Of a stretch of DNA of 64,000 nucleotides, positions 8,467-20,500 are shown piece after piece. Source of the stretch: Stieleria maiorica. GTDB lineage: Bacteria; Planctomycetota; Planctomycetia; Pirellulales; Pirellulaceae. Position 1 is the first letter of the stretch, and each line of letters begins with the position of its first letter. The position numbers were made by a program, and so were the translations under genes. The notes beneath the pieces were generated by a model that searched no databases, was not told the DNA's origin, and saw nothing but the letters and a program-made list of their open reading frames with translations. The stretch lies in NCBI RefSeq assembly GCF_008035925.1, contig NZ_CP036264.1, positions 395,774 through 459,773 of the forward strand. The letters are read 5' to 3'.

Positions 8467-9999
8467 TCATTTCTTGGATCCAGCCGGCTTTTTCTTTCGT
8501 GGTTTGGAGGGATCTGGAACCGGCGGCGTTGTCGGCCGACGTTCCAGTGGATCGAAGAAACGCATGTTCTTTCCGACGCGATCGTAATCACCCAGATCCT
8601 CGCGCATGTCTTCGGCCAGGGCGAGCAATCGCCGGACCACTCGGGGATTCGCGTGCGCGACGTCGGTCGTTTCACCGAGGTCGTTTTCCAGGTCGACAAG
8701 GAACGGTTTTTCAAATCCGATTCGATCGGCCGGCGCGATGTGAACATTGCGGCTGAAGGGAGCCGCCCCGACCGGTTCTTCCAGACGTGGCAAATGCAGT
8801 TTCCACTTTCCCTGACGCACCGCTTGGAGATGGACGCGCAAATAATAGAAGTAGGCTTTCTCCGGATCCGCCTGATCAAACTCGCCGTGAAAAAGATGTC
8901 GAATGTCTTCGCCGTCGATGACACGGTTCGATGGGACTTCCGCACCAGCCAGCGCGGCGAAGGTCGGCAACAGGTCCATGGTCGTGGCGATCCGATCACA
9001 GGTCGTTCCGGCGGGGACGCGCCCGGGACCCCACAAGATCGCAGGCACCCGCACGCCGCCTTCAAATGTCGACACCTTGCCGCTTCGCAGCGGCCCGGCC
9101 GAACCGCCATGATCGCCGCCCAGGTGCCCGTCCGCAAATCCTGTGTTCTTGTTCAACCAAGGTCCGTTGTCGCTGGTGAACAGCACATAGGTATTGTCGG
9201 CCAAGCCTAATTCGTCGATCGAATCCAGCAGTCGGCCGACGTTGAAATCGATTTCTTCGATCACGTCGCCATAGAGCCCTCGCGGGCTTTTCCCCTTGAA
9301 CGGCCCGGACGCGTCCAGACGCGTGTGCGGCATCGTGTGTGGCAGATAAACAAAAAACGGCTGCTTTCGGTTCTTTCTGATAAACGCGATGGCTTCATCG
9401 GTATAACGCCGCGTCAGAGACGACATGTCGGACGCCGGTTCGATCAGCGTTTCGTTGCGGTACAGATTCACCACACGGTCGTTGCTGGTCGGCGTTCCAT
9501 AAAAATAGTCAAACCCTTGACGGGTCGGGAAAAGATCGATGAAGAAATCCGTTTGGGAATGTTTCGCCAAGTCCCATTTTCCGAAGCATGCGGTGGCATA
9601 GTCTTTCGTCTTCAGCACTTCGGCGATCGTGATTTCATCCTCGTGCAAGATCGGATGCACCTGTTTGGTGTGCCCTCGCTCTGCGACTCGCATCGGATAA
9701 CAACCGGTCATCAATGCCGCACGCGACGGCCCGCAAATCGGCTGTGCATAGAAACTGGTGAACTTCATGCCGTCCTCGGCCATCGCATCAAGCCGTGGCG
9801 TGCGGATCTCTGGCGATCCGAAACAGCCGACGTCCTGATACCCCTGGTCATCGGTAAAGATGACCACGAAGTTGGGGCTGCCGAGAGCGTCTTCGGCCGA
9901 TTCCGCGGACGACTGCGTCCCAAAGATGATGGCGGTAACGGCGACCAGTGCGAATCGAAACGTCATGGTAGTCATGTCCAAGCTACTGATCCTCTTCAT
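8467..9999 (-). CDS. Secreted sulfatase (alkaline phosphatase superfamily)
   Basis: 510 residues. A signal peptide precedes the catalytic domain; ATGs at 9999, 9975 and 9966 are all possible, and the later ones give a more compact signal. The formylglycine motif C-G-P-S-R with ALMTG is present, so the Cys should be converted to formylglycine in the active site. Metal-ligand regions are visible as FTDDQGY near the N-terminus and TSDNGPW in the middle. The protein ends in a Lys-rich tail. Sulfatases hydrolyse sulfate esters of polysaccharides or small molecules and are strongly expanded in marine planctomycetes; the substrate is not determinable here. No sulfatase-maturating enzyme is in the window. 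Upstream lies the kinase gene, 51 bp away on the same strand. Confidence 0.92.
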   Translation of the reverse strand: MKRISSLDMTTMTFRFALVAVTAIIFGTQSSAESAEDALGSPNFVVIFTDDQGYQDVGCFGSPEIRTPRLDAMAEDGMKFTSFYAQPICGPSRAALMTGCYPMRVAERGHTKQVHPILHEDEITIAEVLKTKDYATACFGKWDLAKHSQTDFFIDLFPTRQGFDYFYGTPTSNDRVVNLYRNETLIEPASDMSSLTRRYTDEAIAFIRKNRKQPFFVYLPHTMPHTRLDASGPFKGKSPRGLYGDVIEEIDFNVGRLLDSIDELGLADNTYVLFTSDNGPWLNKNTGFADGHLGGDHGGSAGPLRSGKVSTFEGGVRVPAILWGPGRVPAGTTCDRIATTMDLLPTFAALAGAEVPSNRVIDGEDIRHLFHGEFDQADPEKAYFYYLRVHLQAVRQGKWKLHLPRLEEPVGAAPFSRNVHIAPADRIGFEKPFLVDLENDLGETTDVAHANPRVVRRLLALAEDMREDLGDYDRVGKNMRFFDPLERRPTTPPVPDPSKPRKKKPAGSKK

Positions 10000-10050
10000 T
10001 CTCTCTCGCTGACTCCGGCGGACTGGATGGAAGGGTTGTGCCGGAAGGGC

Positions 10051-13000
10051 TTACGGATGGGTCTGTCCGGGGATCAACAGCAGGTCGATCCCGCCGTAAT
10101 CGCTGCCGAATTCTAGCATCACGCGGCGGCTGTCGTCTGCGACTTGCCAGCGGAGCAGTGTGCCGACCGCATGCTTGGGTTCGTAGAGCAACCCGAGTTG
10201 TTGACGCGTCGGCAGATGCCAAACGTAGACGCGACCGTCGCGGCGGCCTTCCAGAAGAGTGGTCCCGTCGTCGCTGAAATGCAGCCGTGCGATTCCATGA
10301 AATTGGGGCTTCTCGATCAGCACGTCCGCACTTCGGCGATCGATCACCTGCAGCAGATTATCGGCGATCATCCCCAATCGCCGGGCGTCGGAGTCCAGGC
10401 AGAGGAAGGAGACGCTGACGTCGTTGGCGAGCTCGGTTTGTTGCCCCGATCGCACATCAATCGCCAGGATCCGACGTCCGACGGCGTCGTCCACGATCAA
10501 CGTTTGTCCGCCATCGCAAAGCAGTGGCGGCGCGTCGTGCTGGATCTCGAACTGGTTGACCAATTCGTGTGAGCTCCATCGGTCGGTCGATTTCCAGACG
10601 CACAACGTCGTCGCGGATCCCGCCACCACGGTGTCACCTTCGGCAGAGAGAGTGACGTCGCGGTGTTCGGCCAGCGGTGAGATGATTTCGGCGATCGATC
10701 GTTGGTCGCTGGTCTGGACGATCGAAATGGTTTGTCTGTAAGCGACCGCAAACATTCCATCGACGATCGTCGGAGAAAAGATCGCGGAACGACTGGCAAG
10801 CGGCGGCTGCTTCGTCCGGTGGACGTGATAGACGTGTCCGGTTTCCGGGATCAAATAGGTTGCCAGCACCGAATCGGGCCGCCTGCGCATCTCGGACGAA
10901 CGCAGATCATGTTGATGCCAGCGGTGAAGGTTGCCGTCCTGGCCGCCGGAGACGAACAAGGTATCGCCCGGCAGGGACGCCAGCGGCAAACGCACATCGA
11001 ATGCCGGCCGATGGGCGAGGAACTGTGCGAAGACGCGGCCGGTCACCGAGGCTCCTCCGTCGGACGGAGAAAGCTGAATCACCTGAATCTGACCGTCGGA
11101 GAAACTCATCCGCAGCCACATGCCGTTGCCGGAAGCGCAGAGGGAGCGCGGATATGAGGTGTCCAGCGGCAATTGACCGATCAGTTTTCCGGTTTCGAAA
11201 TCGAGGATGATCAAGGATTCTTTGAATCGCTCGCCGGCGACCAGCCAGCGGTCGTCTTTCCCGGCAAAGCAAAGTGTTCGCACATTGCTTAGCGGCAGCG
11301 GATTGATGCTGCGGATTTTTTTGCCCGACGACATCTCGTAGACAGAGATATCCGCTCGTGTCGGAATGATCAATTTGGTGCTGTCGCGCGAAAACAGCAA
11401 ACTTTCATGGCGATGGTCATTGGCGATGCGAAACGTTTCCTTGCCATCGGCGTCACCGACCCAGACCTCGCTGTAGCGAGCACCGGCGGCCAAATGCCGA
11501 CCGTCGGGGGACCAGCGCAGCGTTTCGACGCCGGTTTCCAGCGGCGGCAATCGACGAATCAGCGTGCCGTCGTCCAGGTTCCAAAAACAGATCGTTCCCA
11601 GCTTGCTGCCGGTGACCGCGGTGTGGCCGTCGGGCGAGATTGCGACGGCGTGAGCGGGTTCGTTGTGGGTCCCGATCAATCGCCCGCTCGCATCGGGTGC
11701 ATTCAAATCCCAAAGCTTGACATCGCCGCGTTCGTCGACACTCAATGCCCGCTTCCCGTCGCGTGTCACCGCCACCCCATTGACAGCGGAGGAATTGGCA
11801 AAGGATCCCGCGGTCGGGCGCGTCGCGACGTTCATCAGCAGTCGCGTCAGTTCGGGCGGCCGGGAGACTCCCTCGATCGGCACGGGTTCGGATTGGAGGT
11901 CGGTGGCCAATTCGTGCAGTCGCACCAGATTGCCGTCCTGCAGCGTCGTCAGGGCGCGTTGCAGTTTGAGTGCCTGGAGCAACTCGACCGCATGACGTTC
12001 GCGTTGCTCGCTCTCGCGTCGCGCCGCATCCACCGCCGCCATCTGCCAGAGCGAGACGCCAGAGATGACGACCAGCGTGACCATCACCAATGCCAACATG
12101 CTGAGTTCGATGCGGTACTGGCGTGCGGTTTTACCGAACCGGTACGCCCAGGACGGCGGGCACGCCTCCACCGGTTCGCCGCCCAGATAGCGCTGCAAGT
12201 CGGCGGCAAACGCGCTGGCCGATGGGTACCGCCGGTCACGTTCCCGGTCGATGGCCTTCATCACGATCCAATCGAGCTCGCGCTTGAGCAGCTTGGTTTG
12301 AAATCCCGCGCCGGGAACGCGCTGGCTGGGGCGTTCAGGTTCTCGTCGCACCAGCAGGCTGTAGAACTGGTCGACACCGATCCGCTTGAGCGTGTCGCGA
12401 TCGATGGGCGTCGCGTCGGTCAAAAGTTCGTACAGCACCACTCCGATCGAATAAACGTCGACGCGTGTGTCGACATCGTAATTGGTCCGTTTCGCCTGTT
12501 CGGGCGCCATGTACAGCGGGGTCCCGATCAGCTGGGAGCCGTGAGTGACCAGCGTTAGTCCGCCCAGATCGCCATGGAGTGCCTTGGAGACGCCGAAATC
12601 GATCACTTTGATGACCGGTTTGTCGTCCTGGTTCATGACCAGGACATTGGTGGGTTTCAGGTCGCGGTGGATCACCCCTCGCTGATGGGCGTGATGGACT
12701 GCCATGCAAAGGTCGGCGCACAGTTCCAGCCGCTGGCGCAGATTTAAATGGTGCTGTTTGCAATAATCGGTGATGGGGATGCCGCGAACCAGTTCCATCA
12801 CAAAGTACGGGCGACCTCGCTCGGTCGTGCCGCTTTCAAAGACCTTGGCGATGTTGGTGTGATCCATCATCGCCAGGGCCTGACGCTCGCCGCGGAATCG
12901 CGCGATCACCTCCTCGGAATCCATCCCCGGCTTGATCACCTTGATCGCGACCTCACGGCGGACGGGCACGAGCTGCTCGGCCAAGTAAACCGTTCCCATC

Positions 13001-13365
13001 CCACCCTCGCCGATCACCCGAACGAGATGGTACGAGGGGATCGAGGGCGGGGCGAAGCGGCTGGAGTCTTCATAAACGGTGGGGGTGTCCGACGTCGATG
13101 ACTGGTTCGTCGCGGCACGCGTCGCACGATCAAGGAACTCCGTTTGCTGCACTTTCGCGCCGACGCTCGCGGATGCCACGGCGCGACGCAACAGATGGTT
13201 CGGCTGTTCACGCCGCGCTAACAGCAAACGCTCGACCCGCTCCCGCAATGCCGTGTCGTCGCCGCATTGCTCGGCGAGAAACGAACGTTGCAACGCTTCG
13301 TCTTCGATCGAGATTGCTTGCTCGAAAAGACGGCGGGCCGGCGGGGGAACGGGTTGCTGGTTCAT
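10051..13365 (-). CDS. Transmembrane serine/threonine kinase with WD40 propeller
   Basis: 1104 residues. Residues ~1-110 are a helical N-terminal region. Residues ~113-400 are a Hanks-type kinase: glycine loop GEGGMGTVYLAE, catalytic loop HRDLKPTNVLV, DFGVSK, and activation segment GTPLYMAPEQA. A single membrane helix follows (~415-440, MLALVMVTLVVISGVSLW). The rest (~520-1100) is a WD40-like propeller with blades such as LWDLNAPDASG and CFWNLDDG, presumably on the outer side of the membrane as a sensor (inference). The start is only three bases after the stop of the ECF sigma gene, so the two form an operon. This pairing is a recurrent planctomycete arrangement in which the kinase is thought to control its partner sigma factor by phosphorylation. 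Confidence 0.94.
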   Translation of the reverse strand: MNQQPVPPPARRLFEQAISIEDEALQRSFLAEQCGDDTALRERVERLLLARREQPNHLLRRAVASASVGAKVQQTEFLDRATRAATNQSSTSDTPTVYEDSSRFAPPSIPSYHLVRVIGEGGMGTVYLAEQLVPVRREVAIKVIKPGMDSEEVIARFRGERQALAMMDHTNIAKVFESGTTERGRPYFVMELVRGIPITDYCKQHHLNLRQRLELCADLCMAVHHAHQRGVIHRDLKPTNVLVMNQDDKPVIKVIDFGVSKALHGDLGGLTLVTHGSQLIGTPLYMAPEQAKRTNYDVDTRVDVYSIGVVLYELLTDATPIDRDTLKRIGVDQFYSLLVRREPERPSQRVPGAGFQTKLLKRELDWIVMKAIDRERDRRYPSASAFAADLQRYLGGEPVEACPPSWAYRFGKTARQYRIELSMLALVMVTLVVISGVSLWQMAAVDAARRESEQRERHAVELLQALKLQRALTTLQDGNLVRLHELATDLQSEPVPIEGVSRPPELTRLLMNVATRPTAGSFANSSAVNGVAVTRDGKRALSVDERGDVKLWDLNAPDASGRLIGTHNEPAHAVAISPDGHTAVTGSKLGTICFWNLDDGTLIRRLPPLETGVETLRWSPDGRHLAAGARYSEVWVGDADGKETFRIANDHRHESLLFSRDSTKLIIPTRADISVYEMSSGKKIRSINPLPLSNVRTLCFAGKDDRWLVAGERFKESLIILDFETGKLIGQLPLDTSYPRSLCASGNGMWLRMSFSDGQIQVIQLSPSDGGASVTGRVFAQFLAHRPAFDVRLPLASLPGDTLFVSGGQDGNLHRWHQHDLRSSEMRRRPDSVLATYLIPETGHVYHVHRTKQPPLASRSAIFSPTIVDGMFAVAYRQTISIVQTSDQRSIAEIISPLAEHRDVTLSAEGDTVVAGSATTLCVWKSTDRWSSHELVNQFEIQHDAPPLLCDGGQTLIVDDAVGRRILAIDVRSGQQTELANDVSVSFLCLDSDARRLGMIADNLLQVIDRRSADVLIEKPQFHGIARLHFSDDGTTLLEGRRDGRVYVWHLPTRQQLGLLYEPKHAVGTLLRWQVADDSRRVMLEFGSDYGGIDLLLIPGQTHP

Positions 13366-13368
13366 CGA

Positions 13369-13932
13369 TCAATCGCCCTCCAGCTCGACGGCGAACCAGG
13401 CGAGGGCGTACTCCCAGTGCTGGTAGGCGACGCTGCGGGAGATCCCCATCACGCCGGCGGCCTCGGTGACCGACAGCCCGGCGTAAAGCCGGAGCCGAAC
13501 GAGTTCGGCGATCACCGCGTCTTCGGCTTCCAGCTTGGTGAGCGTTTCATCGAGTTCGAGCAGTTGGTCGGCCGAAAGATCGCAAACACTTTGCTCTTCG
13601 TAGTCTTCGAGCGCGATCCGGTTCCAATCGCCGCCGCGTTTCAGACTCGCTTTTCGGCGGGCATGTTCGATCAAGATGCGACGCATCGCCTGAGCCGCGG
13701 CGGCAAAAAAATGTGACCGTGACTGCCAACAGCTCTCATTTTGAGACCCCACCAGTCGCAGATACGCGTCGTGGACCAGCGCGGTCGACTGCAACGTGTG
13801 GTCGGACCGCTCACGACGCATCCGTTGAGCGGCCAACCGGCGAAGTTCGTCGTAGACCAGCGGAAGCAATTCCTGTGTCGCACGGCCGTCACCGGCGTCG
13901 ATTCGGCCGAGAATCTTCGTGACGTCAGACAT
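13369..13932 (-). CDS. Planctomycete-type ECF sigma factor (sigma-70 ECF subfamily)
   Basis: 187 residues from the ATG at 13932; a GTG at 13947 would add five residues. The start SDVTKIL, then LLPLVYDELRRLAAQRM and HTLQSTALVHDAYLRLV, match the family's region 2. MRRILIEHARRK follows in the linker. The region 4 helix-turn-helix runs over LSVTEAAGVMGISRSVAYQHW. The protein directs RNA polymerase to an unknown regulon. No anti-sigma gene is present; instead a kinase gene follows three bases downstream, consistent with phosphorylation-dependent ECF groups. Neither start has a convincing ribosome binding site. Confidence 0.9.
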   Translation of the reverse strand: MSDVTKILGRIDAGDGRATQELLPLVYDELRRLAAQRMRRERSDHTLQSTALVHDAYLRLVGSQNESCWQSRSHFFAAAAQAMRRILIEHARRKASLKRGGDWNRIALEDYEEQSVCDLSADQLLELDETLTKLEAEDAVIAELVRLRLYAGLSVTEAAGVMGISRSVAYQHWEYALAWFAVELEGD

Positions 13933-13947
13933 GCTGTAGCTATTCAC

Positions 13948-14540
13948 ACGCGTGCCGTGGAAGACACACGATTCCGTTTCGTACAGGGAGCGGTGGTTGG
14001 TGTTTTCCTTAAAGCGTTGCGGTCATTGTAACACAGCGTCCATTTGATTCAGAGAAAAATCAGACGCTCTTGTTGGGCTCACGGCGCAGTCGGCGCCGTG
14101 CGTTGTCAAAGCCGGGTCTCGGGCATCCTGTTTTCCGAAGGATCCGTTGGCACCTGAAAGTTTCTTAAATTTTCTCGGACAATCGGCGCGATGTTCGCGC
14201 TAGTACTGATGGAGCGTGCTCGCAACGCGTGGCACGGGTGAAGGATCACAGGACACATCCATTGTAGTGTGTTTTCCGATTCCCCCACGGCGGGTGACCG
14301 GAAGTACAATCGGCCTCGGGGCAAAAGGCCAGACGACCAATGCAAGATTGCAGCATGAACCGCCCCTCCGATCCCGCCCGCCCTGGCAGTGCCTTCTACA
14401 GCCGCAAACTGCGGCGTCTTTTCGCCAGCTGCCGGCCTCTACTCCCGGCCGTGTCGCTGCGGCTTCTGACGACCCGATGTCCCAACGCGGCTGGAGATCG
14501 GGCATGACTTTTTTGGTGATCCATTGGACAAGGTGACACC
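13948..14540. promoter_or_regulatory. Divergent intergenic region between the ECF operon and the giant gene
   Basis: About 590 bp with no convincing gene. It holds a perfect 8-bp hairpin (cacggcgc at 14080-14087, gcgccgtg at 14093-14100) and, just before the giant gene, AAGGTGA as ribosome binding site. A 50-codon frame at 14355-14507 is weak and not called. Promoters for both directions must lie here, but I cannot place them with confidence. Confidence 0.5.
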
Positions 14541-17500
14541 GTGAAGAACGTGAAGAACACGATCAACCGGCCTCGAAGACAAAACCGCAAGCGACGAAAA
14601 CAACGTTTGCGTTTGTCTCGCAAGCAGCTCCGCCTGGAACTGCTCGAAGACCGCCGAATGCTGGCACAGGTCGATTGGGACGGCGGAGGCGATGGTCTGT
14701 TGTGGTCTGACCCGATCAACTGGAGCACCGATCAACTGCCCGGCGTCAACGACGATGTGCGCATCAACCTGGCTGGTGACTACGAAGTCATCATCGATTC
14801 GGACGTTTCCGTGGCATCGATCGCGATCGGAAACGCCGTCGGAACCCAAACCTTGGCGATCGATTCGTCGACGTTGGAGCTGACCGCCGGACCGCTCGTG
14901 GTTGCATCGGGATCGACCGTCGATGTCATTGCACCGGCAAGTATCCGGGGCCAAGTCGACAACAGCGGCCAGTTCGACCTGTCATACGACGTGTTCTCCA
15001 GCTCTCAGCCGCCCGAATCGGTGACACTGTCCGGAGCTTTCATCAATCGCCCCGGAGGGCTGATGACGCTCTTCCCTGGCGTCAATGCGACCAACACCAC
15101 CGCTGCAATTACCCAAACGTTCACGGCGGATTTCCAGAACGGTTTGACCAACGCGGGGACGATCCGGCTGAGCGAGGGTGTGGGGTCTTCAAAGGACGCC
15201 GCCAACACCGAGCTTCGCATCAGTGGTGGAACACTGCTAAACCAGGCGAGCGGTGTGATCGAATCGGTGATCGGCGACGGGGCCGGATCGATCGGTTCAC
15301 GCACGATCTCCGGAACGATCAACAACCAGGGAACGATCGAAGCGGTCGATCGTGATTTGATCCTGACCGATGCCACGCTTTCTGATAACGGCGAGCTGAA
15401 AACCAATCCCGGGACTTCGATCGTGGTGTCGAGCGGTTCGCGATTCAATCCCGGGACCGGCCAGATCACCGGATCGGGTACGCTTGAATTGCGCGGCGGT
15501 GCGGAGCTGGGCGACGGGACGATCACCGGCGATGTCGAATTCTACGATGCCGGTATGCCCGCCGGAACCAGTGTGACCAACGCGGGGGTGCTGACCTTTC
15601 ACGAGCATTTCAGTTTCTCATCGAGTGCTGACGTCACACGAACCATCGCCGGGACATTCACCAATGCCGCGACCGGAATGCTGCGGCTGATGCCAAGCGT
15701 CAACGCGGTCAATACAACTGCGGCGATCACCAAAACCTACACGGTCGATTTCCGAAACGGATTAACCAATGCCGGAAGGATTGAGCTGAGCGAAGGCAAC
15801 AGCGCCAACGTTGACTCCGCGATCACCGTCCTGCGAATCAGTGACGGAACACTCCTCAACGAGTCGACCGGGGTGATCGCGTCTCTCCTTGGCGGCGGCA
15901 ATGGAAGCGTCCGCCCTCGAGAAATTGATGGAAATCTGAGCAATTCGGGAATGCTATCGCTTTCCGAAGATCTCGTGCATCGTGGCGTCGGAGCGATGTT
16001 GGACAATCGGCAGACGATCCAAAACACTGCGACGGGAAGGTTGATCGTCGCGGGGTCGACGCTCAACAACGAAGGCACGCTGGAGACTCCCACGGACATC
16101 GTCGCGGAAGTCCGCGGGGGCATGTTCAACCCGCTGACGGGCGAGTTAACCGGTGACGGATTCTTGCTGTTGGACGATGCAGCAGTACTGGGTAGCGGCA
16201 CTCTGAAAGGAAATCTGCGTTATGACGATGCGGAATTCCCCGAAAGTTCGGTGTTTGTCAACGAAGGAATGATCGAATTTGTCCGCCACCACCCATTCAG
16301 CTCGTCGTCCGAAGCGACCAGAGTGATGGCGGGCACCTTTACCAACGCATCGACGGGGACATTGGAATTCAAGCCCAGCGTCGGCGCGACCAATACAACG
16401 GCGCCGATCAGTAAGACGCTGACGGTCGATTTTCAGAACGGCCTGACGAACGCGGGAGCGATCCGGTTAGGTGAGGGTGCGAGCGATTCAAGCGACTCCG
16501 CCAACACGCTCGTCCGAATCAGCGGAGGCGTGTTGGACAATCGGCCAACGGGTGTGATCGAAACGATCCTCGGCGACGGGGCCGGAACGATCGGTTCACG
16601 CGCGATCTCCGGAACGATCGACAACCAGGGGACGATCGAAGCGGTCGATCGTGATTTGATCCTGACCGATGCCACGCTTTCTGATAACGGCGACCTGAAA
16701 ACCAATCCCGGGACTTCGATCGTGGTGTCGAGCGGTTCGCGATTCAATCCCGGGACCGGCCAGATCACCGGATCGGGGACGTTTGAATTGCGCGGCGGTG
16801 CGGAACTTGGCAACGGGACGATCACCGGCGATGTCGAATTCTACGATGCCGGTATGCCCGCCGGAACCAGTGTGACCAACGCGGGGGTGCTGACCTTTCA
16901 CGAGCATTTCAGTTTCTCATCGAGTGTTGACGTCACACGAACCATCGCCGGGACATTTACCAATGCCGCGACCGGAACGCTGCGGCTGATGCCGAACGTA
17001 AACGCGGTCAATACAACTGCGGCGATCACCAAAACCTACACGGTCGATTTTCAAAACGGATTGACCAACGCCGGAAGGATTGAGCTGAGCGAAGGCAACA
17101 GCGCCAGCATTGACTCCGCGATCACCGTCCTGCGAATCAGCGGCGGAACACTCCTCAACGAGTCGACCGGCGTGATCCTCTCCGCACGTGGCGAGGGCAG
17201 TGGTAGTTTGCATCCCCGTGTCATTGACGGCGACACGATGAACCTGGGGACGATCTTCATTTCCCACGATTTGAAGCACCAAGGCACCGGCGACACCCTC
17301 GTCAATCAAAACTCCATCGTCAATACCTTCGGTGGCAGCCTGATGGTTAACGGATCCACGTTCAACAACGAAGGGACGATGGAAACTCCGGTGGGCGTGA
17401 TCGCCAGGGTCGACGGCGGCACGTTCAATCCGCTCAGCGGAGCGTTGATCGGGGATGGATTCTTGTTGCTTGACGGCGGCGCTGCACTGGGGGGAGGGAC

Positions 17501-20500
17501 TCTTCAAGGCAATCTCCGGTTTGACAATGCGGAATTCCCTGCCAGTTCGGTCCTGGTCAATGAAGGTTTGATCGAGGTTGTTCGCCATCACGCGTCAAGC
17601 ACGACTCCGGAAGTCACCCGCACCTTTGCCGGCAGCTTCACCAATGCGGCTACGGGCACTCTGGCGATCAAACCCAGTGTCAACGCAACCAACACCACCG
17701 CCGCGATCAACAAGACGCTTTCAGTTGACTTTCCAAATGGGCTCACCAACGCGGGAACGATCGAGCTGGGTGAAGGTCCCAGCGGCAACAGCGACGCTGC
17801 CAACACGACGCTGTCGATCAGTGGCGGGATGTTACTCAATCTTGCCACCGGGACGATCACGTCCCAGGCAGGAGAAGGCAGCGGAACACGCGGCGCCCGT
17901 CACATTTCGGGACCGATCACCAACGACGGAACGATCCTGGTCCAGTCGCAAGATCTCTCGCTTAGCGAAGCACCGTCCAACTACACCGATGGACGACTCG
18001 CTGGTGGAAACTACGTGATACACAATAGGTTCGTCTTTCCGAACCAAGGCATTACCAATCTCGCGTCGTCGATCGAGCAACACGGCAACGGAAGAATCTT
18101 CGACGGTAGCGGCAACAATTCTTTGGTGTCGCTGAGCACCATCGAGACCGATGGCGAGCTTCAACTCCTGGACGAAACGGGCCTGTTTATCAATGGGGCG
18201 TTGGAGAATCGTGGTCTGTTCCGGCTAGATGGCTTGAGCGCGTTCGCGACCGGTTTCTTTACCGACCTTGTCCAGACCGATGGATTGACCGAAATCACGA
18301 ACGGCGCGGAGATGCTGACCGGGACATTTTTCCTGGATGGCGGCAGTCTTCGCGGTGACGGGACCCTCCTGGGTAACATCAGCAATCGCGTCGGCGTTGT
18401 CCAGCCGCTCGGCGGTGGCTTGGTCGTGCTGGGACGGTTCGAGCAAGGGAACGCAGGGACACTGCAAATCGCGCTCAATGGCCCGCCGCCGGATCAGTTC
18501 GGTTTCGTTCGAGCCGATGAAGTGAGCCTCGATGGCACGCTGAGCGTTTCGGTGGCGGACGGATATGCGCCCGGTGCCGCAGATTCGTTCGAGATTCTCG
18601 ATTACCCGTTGTTTTCACGATCCGGCGATTTCGCGACATTCACGGGACTGGACTATGCCCCGAACCGACTGTTGGTCCCCAACAATACGGGCGACGGCTA
18701 CTTCCTGGACGCCGATTTCGTCAGCATCAGTGTCGAGCCGTTCGAAAACCTGGCGACCACCGAAGCCGGCGGCAGTGTCACGTTTTCGGTGACCTTGGAC
18801 CAGCAACCCACCGCCGATGTCACGGTCGGGATCTCCACCAGCGACCCGAGCGAAGGAACGGTCAGCGTCGACTCGGTCACTTTCACACCTACCGACTGGG
18901 CGTCCAAGTCGGTCACGGTGACCGGGGTCGACGACTTCGATGACGACGGGAACATCGGGTACCGAATCGTCACCAGTGCGGCGGTCAGTGACGACCTGAA
19001 CTTTAAAGACTTTGATCCGGTCGACGTTTCGCTTGTCAACCAGGATGACGACGAAACTCAAATCATCATCACCCCGTCATCGTCCACCGAGACCACCGAA
19101 ACCGGCGGCACGACTGAGTTTTCCGTCTCGCTTGGCAGCCGACCGACCGCCGAGGTGATCGTCGACGTCCGATCCAACCTCACCCGCGAAGGCCAGGTGT
19201 CGGTCGAGCAACTCGTGTTCACACCGGAGAACTTTAACACGCCACAAACGGTCACGGTGACCGGTCAAGACGATTCGGTCGACGACGGTGACACCGACTA
19301 CGCGATCACACTCAGCATCGCCGCCACCGCCGACGCGGACTATCAATCCGCTTCCGACCAAACGATCACGCTTCGGAACATCGACGACGACACCGCGAAC
19401 TTTGTCTGGGACGGCGGCGGAGATGGAACCAGCTGGCACGACCCGCTCAACTGGCTCGGCGACGCGGTGCCCGACGCAACCGCCGATGTCCTGATCCCCG
19501 ATCAATCGGGAGACATCACGGTCGCAGTGACGCAGTCAATCACGATCAACAGTCTGTATGCGGAGGAGAATGTTGCCGTTTCGCAAAGCAGTCTCAGTGT
19601 TTCGGGTGGGGCACTCTTAACTCGATTAGAAATCAGCGGCACGCTGACCGGCAGCGGCGACGTGACGATCACGGATCGACTGGATTGGCCGCGGGGGGCA
19701 ATGCGTGGATCGGGAAAGACGATTCTCGCCAGCGGCGCGACCGCATCGGCCAACACAGCGTTTTACCAGAACGGTCTGTACCGAACGTTTGAGAACTATG
19801 GCGCGCTCGCGGTCACCGGCACCATCAATGTGCTCAGCGATGGGACGGCAACCGGCACCGGCGTGCTGGCCAACATGCCCGGGGGAACGCTGACGCTGAA
19901 CAACCGAGCCACCCTCTCTTTCCGACAAGATGGTCAAAGCGGGATGGCAGCAGGGCTGGTCACCAACGCGGGGACGCTGCAGCAGATCGGAGTCGATGGT
20001 TCCAGTGTCTCCATTCCGTTTGACAATGACGGCGGCACGATTGAAATCGTCGAAGGCAGCCTGGGTTTGGTCAGCAGCCCCAACCTGATCGACACCACGG
20101 TCGTCGGTAGTGGACTGTCCGCCCAGGGAACCGTCACCATCGATCACCTGACGTTCAATGATCCCTTGGCCCTGACGGGCGGAACCCTGAATCTTGTTCC
20201 CGGTTTCGATCTCATCGGCGATGGAGTCCTCAGCATCCAAGGCGTGGTTTCGATCAACGAGGACCAGACGCTGGAGCGATTGCACCTCAGTGGCACGCTG
20301 ACCGGCAGCGGCGATGTGACGATCACGGATCGACTGGATTGGCCGCGGGGGGCGATGCGTGGATCGGGAAAGACGATTCTCGCCAGCGGCGCGACCGCAT
20401 CGGCCAACACAGCGTTTTACCAGAACGGTCTGTACCGAACGTTTGAGAACTATGGCGCGCTCGCGGTCACCGGCACCATCAATGTGCTCAGCGATGGGAC

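Noticed and set aside
14080-14100. Hairpin as a terminator
   Set aside because: No T-run follows on either strand and it sits between divergent starts, where no transcript is expected to end.
14355-14507. 50-codon frame just upstream of the giant gene
   Set aside because: No ribosome binding site, Arg/Pro/Leu-rich product with no known counterpart; probably chance.
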